Shown here: in pieces, positions 26,901 through 39,151 of the stretch
Position numbering within the stretch: position 1 is the first letter of the stretch
How the letters are laid out: each line of letters starts with the position of its first letter
Source: Ricordea florida
Taxonomy: Eukaryota > Cnidaria > Anthozoa > Corallimorpharia > Ricordeidae
DNA: 64,000 nt
Direction of reading: 5' to 3'
Assembly (NCBI GenBank): GCA_949710005.1
Contig: OX453272.1
Coordinates: forward strand, 1,085,696-1,149,695
Notes under the pieces: generated by a model
Seen by the model: only the letters and a program-made list of their open reading frames with translations
Told to the model about the DNA's origin: nothing
Databases searched by the model: none
Translations under genes and position numbers: made by a program

Positions 26901-27112
26901 ACGTGGTTAAGTGTTTTTAATTGTCGTGAGCGGTGAAAACGCGAAATTAAAATCCGTGAACTGTTAATGTTTTACCTGTCGTGATACGTGAACCTTAAAA
27001 ATCGTTTGTCCGATTAAACGTGATGCGTTATTTCTACATTTTAATGTCCGTGCAACGTGCTTTATTAATATTTTATTAGTTTCACCACTCCGCCCGAGCG
27101 CCAGACCCGATC

Positions 27113-28290
27113 ATGGAGCCCTGCGTGTGTCCTGAATGCTCACGGGCTTTTGGTTCGCAGCGGAGATTATCCTTGCATCGGTGTAGGGCGCATGCGAAGA
27201 CTTTCCACCTGGAAAGGTTCCCTGCTCCTAGAGTGAAAGAGCGATGGGACGCGGAGGAGTTGCACATGTTAGCGAGACTAGAGATTTCCTTTGAAGAAAG
27301 GCCCTGCGGGGATCGGAGAGGTATTAATCAACGGTTGAATGAATTACATCCAGGTCGCACTCTTGAGTCCATCAAGAGTGCCAGGAAATCTCAACGGTAT
27401 CGTGACCTTGTGCAGGAATTGAGATCTTCCAGCTCCACAGCTCCCGACGCTGTTGGAACCTTCGAGCACGTCATGCCAGAGCCTGACTCCCAGACGGGTA
27501 ATGCCGACTGGGCGGAAGCTCTGAGGGTTGCGCTTGCAGTAACGCTCACTGACCCCATCGGCCTCGGTCTGGATGACCTTGTACCTGGGAACCCTTCCCA
27601 ACGGGTACGAGAGAGGATCGGCGCCGAATGCCTAGAATGGCTACATCCACAGTATACGGGTTCAAGAACGACACAACCCGCACAGCCCCGGCACGACCTG
27701 CCTACAAGACCTAGGGCAAGGCGACGGGGGCTGTTTGCACGCGTTCAACGCGATTGCAAATGTGGTCGCGGACGGACAGCAAGACGCGTGCTATCGGGGG
27801 AATGGGATGCCAGCGTATCCCAGACCCCCTTGGGCAACCTTGAGCGATTCTGGAACGGGATTTTTACCACCCAATCTGCCACGGATACCCGGGGTCCGAC
27901 ACCTACGGACCCTACCCAATGAGGGCTGGTGGCGCCAGTCTCAACGGACGAGGTGCTATCAACTCTCAAGGGTATGAAGGACGGAGCGCCCGGTCCTGAC
28001 AGCAGGAAATTATGCGATCTAAAGGACATCCCTATCACGGAGCTCCAGTGCCATTTCAGTCTTTGGCTGCTGGCGGGTTACCAGCCCGCTGCGTTGAGAC
28101 AGGGTGTAACTGTCCTGATTCCTAAGGCGGAGGGCACCAATCATCCGTCACAACATCGACAGATCACTATGTCCGAAATAGTGGTTAGGTGCACAGAATA
28201 TTGGCCAAGCGAATGGAGCACCTTCTGCCATTTAACACCAGACAGAAGGCATTCCGAGCAGGAGACGGAATTTTCTGTTTAGAATATCTG
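27113..28290 (+). pseudogene. R2-clade-like non-LTR retrotransposon, 3'-truncated and frameshifted
   Basis: The first frame (27113-27922) has a C2H2 zinc finger at residues about 4-26 (CVCPECSRAF then HRCRAH) and a Myb-like segment (RWDAEELHMLARLE), the N-terminal DNA-binding arrangement of R2-type elements. The reading continues in other frames with the RT start (VSTDEVLSTLKGMKDGAPGPDS, WLLAGYQPAALR, TVLIPKAEG) and stops near 28290, before the YxDD box. At least two frameshifts and loss of the rest of RT and the endonuclease mark it as dead. Its GC content is visibly higher than its surroundings. Confidence 0.8.
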
Positions 28291-28354
28291 AGTAGACGCA
28301 ACGAGAAAGTATATTGTCATTTTGCAAACTACAAATTCTCATGTTGCGAACTAC

Positions 28355-28410
28355 AGATTTCCATTTCGTTTCGTTCCATTTCGTTTCGCTCAATTTCGTT
28401 TCGCAAACTA
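28355..28410. repeat. short TTTCGTTTCG tandem tract
   Basis: Degenerate repeats of TTTCGTTTCG(C/T) over about 55 bp. No coding meaning seen. Confidence 0.6.
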
Positions 28411-28722
28411 AGTAAGTCCAAGTTAACCTAGCTACTTTTGAACAATTAGACCCTGGAAAATACATCGCAGAAACATTTGCAGCCCTAGGAACCTGTTTCC
28501 CATACAATTAGAAGTTAGTTGCTTTTGGCTCATGATATCTAGAGCGCAACGTATATTTAAAAACATTACATAACATGCTACAACTGCTGGAAAGACAGAT
28601 TGCACAGATGTGCAACAAATAACGGCCTGATTTAACTCAATCCATTTCGCCATATCTTGCACGTCAGCATTCACTGCAGATAGGTATACTAGTTGATATC
28701 ATTGTTAAGACTTAGAATAGAA

Positions 28723-28962
28723 TCAATTAATTCTCACCCTTTTACCCCAAATCCTTCTACCTCGCCTTTTACGTCCTCCACCGCACTTCCATGTAAACCC
28801 ACAAGGGCGGCGGGCTCTGCCACGTTTTTCAACGATTTCGTCTCCAAGTTTGGATAATTCATCTTCCAGTAAGTCACCCAGTTCTGAGGCCTGGCCATGA
28901 TGTGACGTATACAGAACTAGAGCCAAGCCTACAGCGGCCAGCATAAGCATAGACAAGTTCAT
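28723..28962 (-). CDS. secreted cationic peptide precursor (79 aa)
   Basis: Reads as a classical prepropeptide: signal peptide about residues 1-25 (MNLSMLMLAAVGLALVLYT core), an acidic pro-segment (DLLEDELSKLGDEIVE), a dibasic KR site at about 46-47, then a strongly basic mature part with two Cys (PCGFTWKCGGG) and many Arg/Lys. A good splice acceptor (TTTTTCAATTTACAG) ends at 29014 on the minus strand, so the coding exon starts at 29013 with a short 5' UTR. Two Cys would allow one disulfide, as in cationic beta-hairpin antimicrobial peptides; a neuropeptide or venom component is also possible. The family is not recognised. Confidence 0.6.
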   Translation of the reverse strand: MNLSMLMLAAVGLALVLYTSHHGQASELGDLLEDELSKLGDEIVEKRGRARRPCGFTWKCGGGRKRRGRRIWGKRVRIN

Positions 28963-29013
28963 GTCGGGTATTCTGATTCGTCAGTTAAGTTGGATGAGTA
29001 TTCAGTGTTTGTC

Positions 29014-31480
29014 CTGTAAATTGAAAAACAGTGGAAACCATTTCTTCACAAAAAACGGCATTATGTGCAAACAAGACCTGACAAGTGTAGTTCCTCATGC
29101 TTCCGAACCACTCAGAGAAAAGGAAACGAAATAAATGCAATGATCTGCATTTCAAGAACAGCTACGGCAAGTCGTAGGTAAAAAAGAAATAAATGAATCA
29201 ATTATTGATTGTTTCTATTAAATTGAAATTCTAAAATGAAATGCTTAATTACTCATATGCTGCAGCTTATTATTTATTTAGTACTTTATGAAAAACGATT
29301 GCCCGCAAGATTTCAACATTTGTTTCTTATTTGTTTTCTTTGAGAACGTTTGGCAAAACATGACGACATAGGACATGTTCTCCAAGAAGTAAAGTGCTAA
29401 TCGAAATGACATTTTGCAGAAAAAATCACTACCTTAGTTCCGTTGATTGAAGAATTTGACTATGTGCTTATCCTTCAGTTCAAATACTGATACAAAGGAA
29501 AAAATTACCAGCGAAGATTTTTCAGATCTTTAATTCCAAATGGCTCTGTCTGACTCACCTCTGGGGAGATGGTTAAGGCTCGAAAAGTATACCGAACGAA
29601 AATGCTGAGTTGGACTTTTTGAGACCCAGATTCTTCTAATAGGAAAGAAATGTTTGTTGTTTTCTTTCATTTTTTCTGGCCCTAATGACAAACTTTGATT
29701 TATATAATTAGAAAATTTTTAACGCTAACCAAACTGAACGATTTTTGTTACAATAAATCAAAAGACAGCTTAAATGTAGCCCCTTTCAGAAAAACAAGGT
29801 TTTCCTAATGTGTAGCAAAAGTTAGTGTTTGAAACGAGTTTTACTTTTTTGGCACAGTTGTTGAGTTATTTTTTAATGCAGTATATGTTTAATCAAAATG
29901 CTTTAGATTTTAAAGTTGCTTTGAAGAAACTGTTAATAGTGGTTTGATTTATGTCTCGATTCGTTTGGCTTGGTAACGTATACACCGCAAAGGGTAAAAC
30001 GATCTTGGATCCTTAGCAGAAACAAATACCTCACTACGGTATTCCTTACCCCAGTTAGCGCCAGAAGTGAAGGCTCCCTGGTTTAAAAGTGATTTTCTAG
30101 CCACCAACACAGCCAGCTGCGCGAAGCTCGAAATCAGTGCCGATTTAATTTTCTTACTATCTTTATATACATTCACTTCTCAGATAAGGCTACTCGCTTC
30201 CGAAAACATTTCCATATCTTGCGTGTATAACGGACAACATCATAAATGTTTCATATATTTTTGTAAGACTATTCAACAATAGCAGGATAAAAGTGGCGAT
30301 GCTCAAAGCTAAGCGTGAAATTGAGTTTACCTGGATTGAATTTGACAGCATTGAAACACAGCGACTGGACGAGACGAGAAGAATTAGCAAGTCCGGGTTG
30401 AAACATGGCGGACAAATTGACAGATTCCTTTAGTCCAGACGGCTGTTAAATCTGCTCACCAGTGCTAATGATTGAAAACTTCAAGCAGTCAGTGGGAGTT
30501 ATTCAGCACTAAGAAGGACTTTTAATGATCAACTTTGCAGAACTATAACTTTTTTTTATTTTAATTAGTAAACTCGAAATTTTAAACTGAAGCCATTCGT
30601 TTTGAGACATTATAGGGCTTTAAAAATGTTGCGTGCCTTGGTTGAAGAAGGATCGGCAACCTTATCCGTTTGCAGAAAGAAAAACTGACCTCAAATCACC
30701 GCCAAATATCAGTGATTTAATTAATCATAGTCATCAATACATCTTGCAGAAGCCTTGCATAATTTCAGAAAAGCAGGATGAAGAAATATTTAAGAGACGG
30801 ACGAGACGTCTTTTCGGACCTTTACCGATTTGGCTGATTTCTTCAGTGAAATTCAGCCATTATGTTCCATGTACATTGTTTGGATTAATTCGATATATTT
30901 CTTTTTTTTTTTTCTTAATACGATTTGGCTTCCGACGCTCAGATTTAGCCCTATACTTCGGGAGCTGCCAAATTAAAACTTGTTCACGAAACAAGCTGAA
31001 TTTTTCACATATTCAAGTTCTTTCCTTAATACTTGACATGTAATACAGGAAAGCTTGGAACAATGTTGACCGAACAAAAAGGCTTTGAAGATAACCTAGT
31101 AGTCTGTCAGAATACAATAAGCGAAACGTGACATACCGTCAGTTGAGTAAGTATTTATTTCAGTTCTCCAGTGCACGTGTGGCACCTAAGTAAAAGTAAA
31201 CTGAAAAATGACACGAAAGTACAAAGGCCAAACTAATGATTTACAGAATAAAATCTGTGGGCATTCTCCGCCCTGCGTTGTAGGCAATTCTGCTAAATTC
31301 CCAAATCTGCGTCATTGCGATGTACGCTTAGACTTCGGTGGGACGACCGCTAGACTAATTGTCCAACTAAAAACGCTTTTAACTTTAGTTAACATCAACA
31401 GTCCGCCTCATTAGTTGCAAATAAACATTTTCGGATGTTTATGCTGTTGTTTACAACAGATGCAAATATCCGTAACAGTG
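29014..31480. other. intergenic or intron, no gene seen
   Basis: AT-rich, with scattered frames lacking domain features. It may contain the intron and 5' UTR exon of the secreted peptide gene on the minus strand. Confidence 0.4.
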
Positions 31481-31495
31481 CTATGAGACCAGGAA
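31481..31495. repeat. target-site duplication of the Penelope pair, left
   Basis: CTATGAGACCAGGAA occurs here and at 33723-33737, flanking the inverted Penelope unit. Confidence 0.7.
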
Positions 31496-31555
31496 ATTGG
31501 ATAAATCAAACGAGTTGATTAAGTAAGTTATACCACCGTAAGGTGAATGGGAGGT

Positions 31556-31589
31556 GCTGACGTTTCGAGCGTTAGCCCTTCGTCGGAGC
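31556..31589 (-). ncRNA. hammerhead ribozyme core, inverted Penelope copy
   Basis: Reverse complement of the core at 33567-33600, with the same CCGACGA departure. Confidence 0.65.
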
Positions 31590-31698
31590 GAATGAGAGGA
31601 TTGTGGGTTACGTACAATTTATATAGAGAAGTTTGGAGCCATGCTATTGGTGGAACCATAGCAATGTGTGAATGGAAGTGAATAAATTAGATGAATGA

Positions 31699-32463
31699 TT
31701 AAATGAATGAGAAACGTTCGTTGATACCATGGGGATTAAGAGAACCGAGTTGGAAGATAAACTTCTGTTCTAGGTTTTTACGGCTTTCCGTGTTGCCCTG
31801 ATGTACGGAAAGGCCACATACTGCCATGTTGTGAGTTGAGTGGTTAGGTAGATTGAAGTGTCGCGCTACAGGTTTCGATGCATCTTTGTCATTTCGTTCG
31901 ACGTCACGCAGATGTTCGCGGAAACGGTCACCTAATCTCCTTCCGGTCTCGCCGATGTATATCTTCTTGCATAAGGTGCATTTTATGCAATAGATGACAT
32001 TGGCAGAAATGCATGTGAAACGGTCGGTGATTTTAAACGATCGTTTAGGTCCTGCTATTTTGTCTGTGTTATAGATGAAAGGGCAAGTTTTGCATCTTTT
32101 GCGTGTGCAGTTGAGTGTGCCAGGTGATTCGTCTGATTTTAGTGTACTTCTAACTAAGAAATCGCTTACGTTTTTGTTACGTTTAAATGAGATGAGTGGT
32201 GGTAGTGAGAAGATGCTGCCTGTTTCGTTGTCATTCTGAAGTAACTTGAAGTTCTTCAGAATGATGTTCTTAACAGGTAGGTTGAGTGGGTGAAAAGTGA
32301 GTGTGAACGGTATTCTCTGGTTCTCTTCCTTTTGTGACGTTTGTGGTGCTGAGTGTTGGTCAGTTGTTTGGGCGCGTTGTTGAACTGTCTTCACAACTGA
32401 GTCAGGGTAGCCACGGTTCTTGAAGAACTGGAGCATTTCTTCTGATTTGCTGGAAAAGTCCAA
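31699..32463 (-). CDS. Penelope C-terminal fragment with GIY-YIG endonuclease, inverted copy
   Basis: 254 residues of the linker and GIY-YIG domain (IYCIKC, IYIGETGRRLGDRFREH), intact to the stop. The RT part is absent because the copy is 5'-truncated at the inversion point near 32488. From the linker on, its protein is the same as that of the plus-strand copy. Confidence 0.8.
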   Translation of the reverse strand: MDFSSKSEEMLQFFKNRGYPDSVVKTVQQRAQTTDQHSAPQTSQKEENQRIPFTLTFHPLNLPVKNIILKNFKLLQNDNETGSIFSLPPLISFKRNKNVSDFLVRSTLKSDESPGTLNCTRKRCKTCPFIYNTDKIAGPKRSFKITDRFTCISANVIYCIKCTLCKKIYIGETGRRLGDRFREHLRDVERNDKDASKPVARHFNLPNHSTHNMAVCGLSVHQGNTESRKNLEQKFIFQLGSLNPHGINERFSFI

Positions 32464-33457
32464 CTCATCACTACATAAACGTCGAAGTCAGAAACCTCAA
32501 ATTTCAGAAACCTCAATAGCTTTTCTCGATATCAACGTTTCAATTCACAACAACGGCCTATCAACTAGTGTGTACTACAAACCTACAGACTCCCATAGTT
32601 ATTTGTTGCACTCGTCTTCTCACCCCAGCCATGTTAAAAATTCTATTCCATATTCTCAATTCCTCAGACTTCGACGTTTATGTAGTGATGAGTTGGACTT
32701 TTCCAGCAAATCAGAAGAAATGCTCCAGTTCTTCAAGAACCGTGGCTACCCTGACTCAGTTGTGAAGACAGTTCAACAACGCGCCCAAACAACTGACCAA
32801 CACTCAGCACCACAAACGTCACAAAAGGAAGAGAACCAGAGAATACCGTTCACACTCACTTTTCACCCACTCAACCTACCTGTTAAGAACATCATTCTGA
32901 AGAACTTCAAGTTACTTCAGAATGACAACGAAACAGGCAGCATCTTCTCACTACCACCACTCATCTCATTTAAACGTAACAAAAACGTAAGCGATTTCTT
33001 AGTTAGAAGTACACTAAAATCAGACGAATCACCTGGCACACTCAACTGCACACGCAAAAGATGCAAAACTTGCCCTTTCATCTACAACACAGACAAAATA
33101 GCAGGACCTAAACGATCGTTTAAAATCACCGACCGTTTCACATGCATTTCTGCCAATGTCATCTATTGCATAAAATGCACCTTATGCAAGAAGATATACA
33201 TCGGCGAGACCGGAAGGAGATTAGGTGACCGTTTCCGCGAACATCTGCGTGACGTCGAACGAAATGACAAAGATGCATCGAAACCTGTAGCGCGACACTT
33301 CAATCTACCTAACCACTCAACTCACAACATGGCAGTATGTGGCCTTTCCGTACATCAGGGCAACACGGAAAGCCGTAAAAACCTAGAACAGAAGTTTATC
33401 TTCCAACTCGGTTCTCTTAATCCCCATGGTATCAACGAACGTTTCTCATTCATTTAA
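32420..33457 (+). CDS. Penelope C-terminal region with GIY-YIG endonuclease
   Basis: The frame begins in the inverted arm, so the first 25 or so residues are antisense of the other copy; genuine Penelope sequence starts about 32500 (ISETSIAFLDIN). It contains the RT thumb, linker and GIY-YIG domain, with no stop codon. The RT palm is missing, so it cannot retrotranspose alone. Confidence 0.8.
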   Translation: MKNWSISSDLLEKSNSSLHKRRSQKPQISETSIAFLDINVSIHNNGLSTSVYYKPTDSHSYLLHSSSHPSHVKNSIPYSQFLRLRRLCSDELDFSSKSEEMLQFFKNRGYPDSVVKTVQQRAQTTDQHSAPQTSQKEENQRIPFTLTFHPLNLPVKNIILKNFKLLQNDNETGSIFSLPPLISFKRNKNVSDFLVRSTLKSDESPGTLNCTRKRCKTCPFIYNTDKIAGPKRSFKITDRFTCISANVIYCIKCTLCKKIYIGETGRRLGDRFREHLRDVERNDKDASKPVARHFNLPNHSTHNMAVCGLSVHQGNTESRKNLEQKFIFQLGSLNPHGINERFSFI

Positions 33458-33566
33458 TCATTCATCTAATTTATTCACTTCCATTCACACATTGCTATGG
33501 TTCCACCAATAGCATGGCTCCAAACTTCTCTATATAAATTGTACGAAACCCACAATCCTCTCATTC

Positions 33567-33600
33567 GCTCCGACGAAGGGCTAACGCTCGAAACGTCAGC
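33567..33600 (+). ncRNA. hammerhead ribozyme core, plus-strand Penelope copy
   Basis: Same compact core as 1173-1206. Confidence 0.65.
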
Positions 33601-33722
33601 ACCTCCCATTCACCTTACGGTGGTATAACTTACTTAATCAACTCGTTTGATTTATCCAATTTCTTGTGTTTCAATTTCCCACCGACGCAGCACCAGTTTC
33701 TTTAGAAACTATCCCCACAATA

Positions 33723-33737
33723 CTATGAGACCAGGAA
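33723..33737. repeat. target-site duplication of the Penelope pair, right
   Basis: CTATGAGACCAGGAA, matching 31481-31495. Confidence 0.7.
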
Positions 33738-33825
33738 CTGATATCTGATCCGCATTACAAATATGCAAATTGCCTGAAAACCCCATGTCCCATTGGCCGC
33801 AGAAAATGTGTCGTTGTTTTATTCA

Positions 33826-33893
33826 TTTGTGTGTGTGTGTGTGTGTGCGTGTGTGTATGTATGTATGTATGTGTGTGTGTGTGTATGTGTGTG
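33826..33893. repeat. (TG)n/(TATG)n microsatellite
   Basis: Dinucleotide TG tract interrupted by TATG units. Confidence 0.9.
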
Positions 33894-36800
33894 TGCCGAA
33901 GGGTTGAAACAGACTGGAAGTGAAAAAATCTTGAATAAAAAGAAAAGGATTCTATTGATTACTAAAAACTAAAAAACCCGGGCACACTCATGCTTAGAAG
34001 TAAGATTCTTGCCAAGACTTATCACCAATCATCCCCATCTCTTCAAAAGTCAAATGGTCAACCAAGCCCTCCATATGTTGAATAAAACATCGTATTGAAC
34101 GTTTCTTTTTTGTTCACATGTACTTTAAAGTGCCAATCAAAGAAAGTAGAATGAGTGCATTCGTCAAAGTCATAGCTACACCAAACAATTAATCAGATCA
34201 CTTGAGAGAAAATGAGGTAAGAGAACGTATCTTCCATACTGGGTTCCCTTACTAAAATAAGGGAACAGAATCTATTTTTAGACCCGGAAACTATTTTAAC
34301 TGACCAATGGTTGATGTCCTTCTCATCATGTGGTTGTAATTTCAATGCGCCATAGAGAAACCGCGCAGCCATGGAACGAGATATAAATAGGATTCCTCGC
34401 TAAAGATAGATTCTGTCCCCTTGTCATATCAGACGGGGTAATGTTCTCTTTCCTCATTTTCTCTTGATCAGATTGAGATAGAATCCCGCAGCTTTTCTGT
34501 TTTCATGGCAAAAGGCATTGTAGGTGTTCAATTTGTTCTACTGAGTTTCAGTGTCTTATTGATCATTTATAAGGGACTTTGTAAGAGCTGCTCACCGCGT
34601 TAAATGAACTTGTATCCTTGGCTTTTGCTCGGAGGAATTAAAATCATTCTGTAGCGTTTATATTCCCAACAAAACTAACCAATCTCAGGTATCGGCATCA
34701 CGCTATAAAGTAGCTGTGTATGAAAATTGCTAACCAGAAGCTCCTGTCTCAATTAAATAACAGAAACAATGTTCAATTTTAATGGCACCGAATATTCTTT
34801 CTATTTAAAAAGCACGAATGTGGAAATTCATCTAAAATACATAGCGGGTGTTTTCATCCCGGATTATCGATTTTTGCGGTTAAACTGAATCATAAAATGT
34901 CATTAAAACCTACATAACTTCTATTTCAATTTTTCAATTCAAACAGATTTTCAGGTTATCACTAAAACATTCTATTCTCATGACGGTACAACAATATCGT
35001 AAACATGGCTTTGACGCAATTTATCCGGAACCGTTAAGAATAATTTGCAGATTAACTAAGTGACTCGGCCTTGTGGTCAGTAATTACGGAGGGGTATTTA
35101 GGAGATGCGCATCGCTGTATAAATGCGCAGTAAATGCGAGAAATTGGCAGAAGGCACCCAGATTTAAGTGCTTATTTTTTTCACCGCAACCTTTTATTGT
35201 ATTTTAAACCCAGGAAGGAAATCCTTGGAATTTTGAAGATTATATTTTGAAAGTACAGATCCGAAATTAATACTACAATGCCTGAGGAATTACCATGCGT
35301 CTAGTAAAGATCCTTCATCGAAGTGAAATTTAAATGAGGAAGGATACAATCCCAATTGATGGAGTTTTGAACGACGAAGAGAGCGAGCATTTACGACAAT
35401 ATCCGAAGATCTGCAACGGTCGACGAATTGAAAAACGTCCAGTGACGATCCCACACCGAAGTCACAAATATCAACTGAACAATATCCGCTCGGAAATATT
35501 TTGGAACTTTAACAACCAATATTGGATTCGGGGTTTGAGTTATCTGAGAATCACAAATAGTTGAACCCTTGAAGACTTTGACTCTCAGAGTCAAACCATG
35601 AGTCACACAACAATGTGGTTTCCAGTTTTGACCCTTTTTCACTCCTACAGCGAAACCTAGAGTGACACGGTTTCGCCCCGACTTTAACCCTTTCACTCCT
35701 ACAGCCTTGAGCCATACAATCGTTATGGGGTTCCTTCTCTTAATACGTTCACCCAAACGATCGAATCTTGATTCATACAATTCTGCCTCAGCTTTCTACC
35801 TTTTCGCTCCCTGAGACGAATCTTGAGAAATACAATGTGCTTCTAGTTTACCCTTCAATGCAACAAAAAAGAAGGTTTAGCAGAGAGTTTGCGATTCTTA
35901 TGTCATTCATCAAGTTCTTTAATTTGTGTTAAACTGGCCTTCTTCTTATGTTCTACAAGGAGGTCTGATTCATTGACTGGCAGTACAGGTTTTTTAAGTT
36001 TTTCTTCTACCAGCAATCCCCCCTAGACTCAAACCTCATTGTGGAGCAAATGCGTAACGCTTTCGCCCTCAGATTGAAAAACACCGAGGTTATTACTTCC
36101 GTTTCAAATCTGAATATGAAAGTGATTCTAAATATAAGTATTTGCAGTTCTGGAATCAAACAGTGTGGGCTTAACTTTTTTCTTCCAGAATACAAGCTTG
36201 CGATGTACAAGATGGCTCAATGTCAATGCCAACCAATCGCCAACATTGTCAGTCATAACGCTTACATCTGTTGATGAAACTGACGAAAGGAACTTGTCTT
36301 TTCTAGGAAGTGACAAGAATTCTATCAAGCGCTTTTATATTGGTATAATTAATAACCGTCACTTCTCCAACAGTTGAAGAATCTCTTTAGCAAACTTCAA
36401 ATAATATAGAACGTTTGTTAACTTAGGATCTTGATTTGAGGATAAGCAGGCAAAGCAACAAGATAGAAAATTTGAATATGAAGAACAAAGCAACAGCTAA
36501 TTCTTGATATTTCATATTTTACACATGATTTGTGGTTATGATATATATCTTTGTCACTAATGCTATAATTGTTAAAAAATTGAATGCGATTGCGAAAAGC
36601 AACTTTTTCATGCCTTGTAGCGTCAATACATCTTCCACCTAGGTTCGTATGCGGAGGAAACAGAGTAAATACATATAACATGTAATTGAGTTGTTCCTCT
36701 GAAAAACACAATACTGAAGACACCGGACCACTACAAAGGACATTATGTCACCGTTTCCGCGTTCAAACAAGCAAGTTTGATAACAGGCAGTAAATTAAAA

Positions 36801-39043
36801 GATAAAAAAGTGCTGTTTAAGAAGCAAGTGAAAGCTCCTGTCTTAAGTCATTTAAAGTGAAAAAATTTTCAAGATTCCAAATTGCAGAATGACAACCCAA
36901 GTTTTTACTGCAGGTCCTTCCTTCTTGTTTAAATTAAAAGTCACTAAAACGGTGTGTTAAAATAGGAAGAGTAAATGAAGAATCAATTTTCTTCGTGAGC
37001 TATGCAAACTTCCTTTTCAAAGTAAACCGCTTTTCTCAGGCTTTACAACTTCAATACGCATAAGATGCAAATAATTGCCTATCAAAAAGCGTTTCAACTT
37101 ATCAAAACGCCGTCCCCAAAATATTGCCTTCTTTCCATTACCTACGCGATACCATAATATTTATTTTCTTGCGGTGCTTTTAGGAAAAAAGCGTAATTTC
37201 AAAAACGTCCAATACTTCCTATATGCTTTGGTCTTAAGGAAAAAGACTATTGCGCTTTCCAGAAATAAAAACAATGGGCCAAAAACGCGGAAAGCGTAGG
37301 AATCGGAAGATCATAGGTTCGACTCTTACGGTGAGAACTAGGAGTTTGCTTTTAGTTCCCAGTTTGCCCGTGACAGTGCCGAAAAATATATCTTTTCAGT
37401 ACAAGATAAAAAGGACTTTTGGAGTTTTCAAATCTGCAATTTTTTTTCTTTTTTTTAAAAAAAAAAAAAAATTGAAACATCTGAGTGGTTTTATTCATTT
37501 GTTTTTTGTTCCTTTCTTCTCTATTGTGAGCCGAAGAAATAAACGAAAAGACTTGACCATTTCTAATTGCCGTCCAATAAGAAAGTTAATAAAACTTTAC
37601 ATTTCTGCTACGAAGAAAACCGTTGTTTCGCCATGGCTGCTTAATTTTCTGAGACTTAAAACATATGAACTTTGAAAGAGGACGGAATCCCGGAATGTGG
37701 TTCAGTTTCAATGAAGTGAGAAATACTTGATTAGACCCCATGTATGCACAATTTTCTGATTACAATCTCGGTTGTCTGGTATCTACAGCAATTTCACTAC
37801 TTGAAGCCTTCACTTCTCAACATATCACCTGTTCCGGCAGCGTTTATTATGAAGTGCTAAAGGACAAAGAAGAAAAACTTTTCAATCTATTTTCAACAAG
37901 CTGCATTTTCCGTTAGCGGATGTGAAACGAAATGGGGCTTACCAAAAACAATGAGGAAGAAAATTTGGCTTGAGCGTTCAGGTAAACGCACAATTTTGCT
38001 AAATTGCCTTTCGAAATTATTAAAACTGTGACGATGATGACATTATCACAAGACGGTTTCTTAAAATTATAACCTTGCTTGGTGCCGCCCACAATAAAAA
38101 CAGAATACGGTTGACCACGTCAAAGGGAGTTCGCTCACGTTTTCTGCCTTGCGTTTTCGTGACGTTTCCCTAAATAGTTAAGAAATAGCACTTAATTTGT
38201 CCCTGAATATGGAGATTGTTGGAGAAATTAGCGCGTGGGAAATTCTCGATAAATTTTGATCAATGCTTTCGATCGTTTTTCAATGTAGCGACAAAAGGGT
38301 TTTGCCTGTAGTGCGCACTGCTCACATTTCCTCTGGTAAACGTTTGCACCTCTGAGGATTTCAACTTCAAAACTGATTTCGTCGTGTTTTGAAGCAGAAA
38401 TTTATGAGTATCGGGCGATGAACGCGGCAAAAAGGCTTTAATTGGAAAAGGAAGTGTAATTCATCTTCCAGTTCAAAAAAATACCCGCCCTCCAGCATAA
38501 GAGGCTGGAGTCTTGATTGTGAAAACGGTAGGCGGAACAGCTTTTCAAACTTAAGACACAAAGCACAATCAAATAAAGGTTTAGGGAGTGAATACGCAGG
38601 GGGTTTCTCCTCAATTTGTTTCTCATAAGTCCTAGATGAACTTATCTTTGACAATACCAGCTTTTCAAATGACGCCTGCGTTCTCGCCTCAGTTTAAAAC
38701 CATAGAGATATGGATGGGATTATTTATACAAATCATAACAAAACGCTGTTCAACTCGTTATTGTTTTTATGGTCGATTTTAAATTTACTGCGGTGACAGT
38801 TTACATCTCGTAATTAACGGTTGTACAAAGCCGTCTTAACTCAAAGTATTATTTAGACCCACGTCACTCAAGACTTCCCATTGAGACTTGTCTAAAAACT
38901 TTCCCAGATATTTACTCATTAGACATTTTACGTTTTCTAAATAGAGCATTATAGCGTTCAACGATAGGCAACGCCTGCTTTTCACCTTGGGTCACGTGAA
39001 TGCTATGTCTGCTATAACAGGAGAGAATCAAGTTCCTGGTGCA
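33894..39043. other. intergenic, no convincing gene
   Basis: About 5 kb of AT-rich DNA with scattered short frames only. A degenerate repeat with the word CCTTTCACTCCTACAGC lies at about 35590-35830. No exon chain, RNA gene or transposon terminus could be supported. Confidence 0.45.
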
Positions 39044-39052
39044 TAAATATAA
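39044..39052 (+). promoter_or_regulatory. TATA box of the secreted peptide gene
   Basis: ATAAATATA lies about 105 nt before the ATG at 39152, within TGCATAAATATAACAGC; suitable as a core promoter. Confidence 0.45.
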
Positions 39053-39151
39053 CAGCTCTCATTGGTGTAGTCTTGGAAGCAGCGTTCGAACAACTAAATC
39101 GGTCTTCTTTCGAAGCGTTCGCTTTAGTTCGTCAGGAGTTAGAGAGGGCAA

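Larger units (their letters stand above)
31496..33722. mobile_element. two Penelope-like copies head to head, one insertion
   Basis: A minus-strand partial copy (31496-32488) faces a longer plus-strand copy (about 32494-33665). The arms form a roughly 1-kb near-perfect inverted repeat with a spacer of about 185 bp. A 15-bp target duplication encloses both, so they integrated together. A tail after 33665 (CCCACCGACGCAGCACC region) recurs alone at about 44163. Confidence 0.8.

Noticed and set aside
30067-31043. Possible host exons
   Set aside because: Frames lack splice-site consistency, domains or codon bias I could defend.
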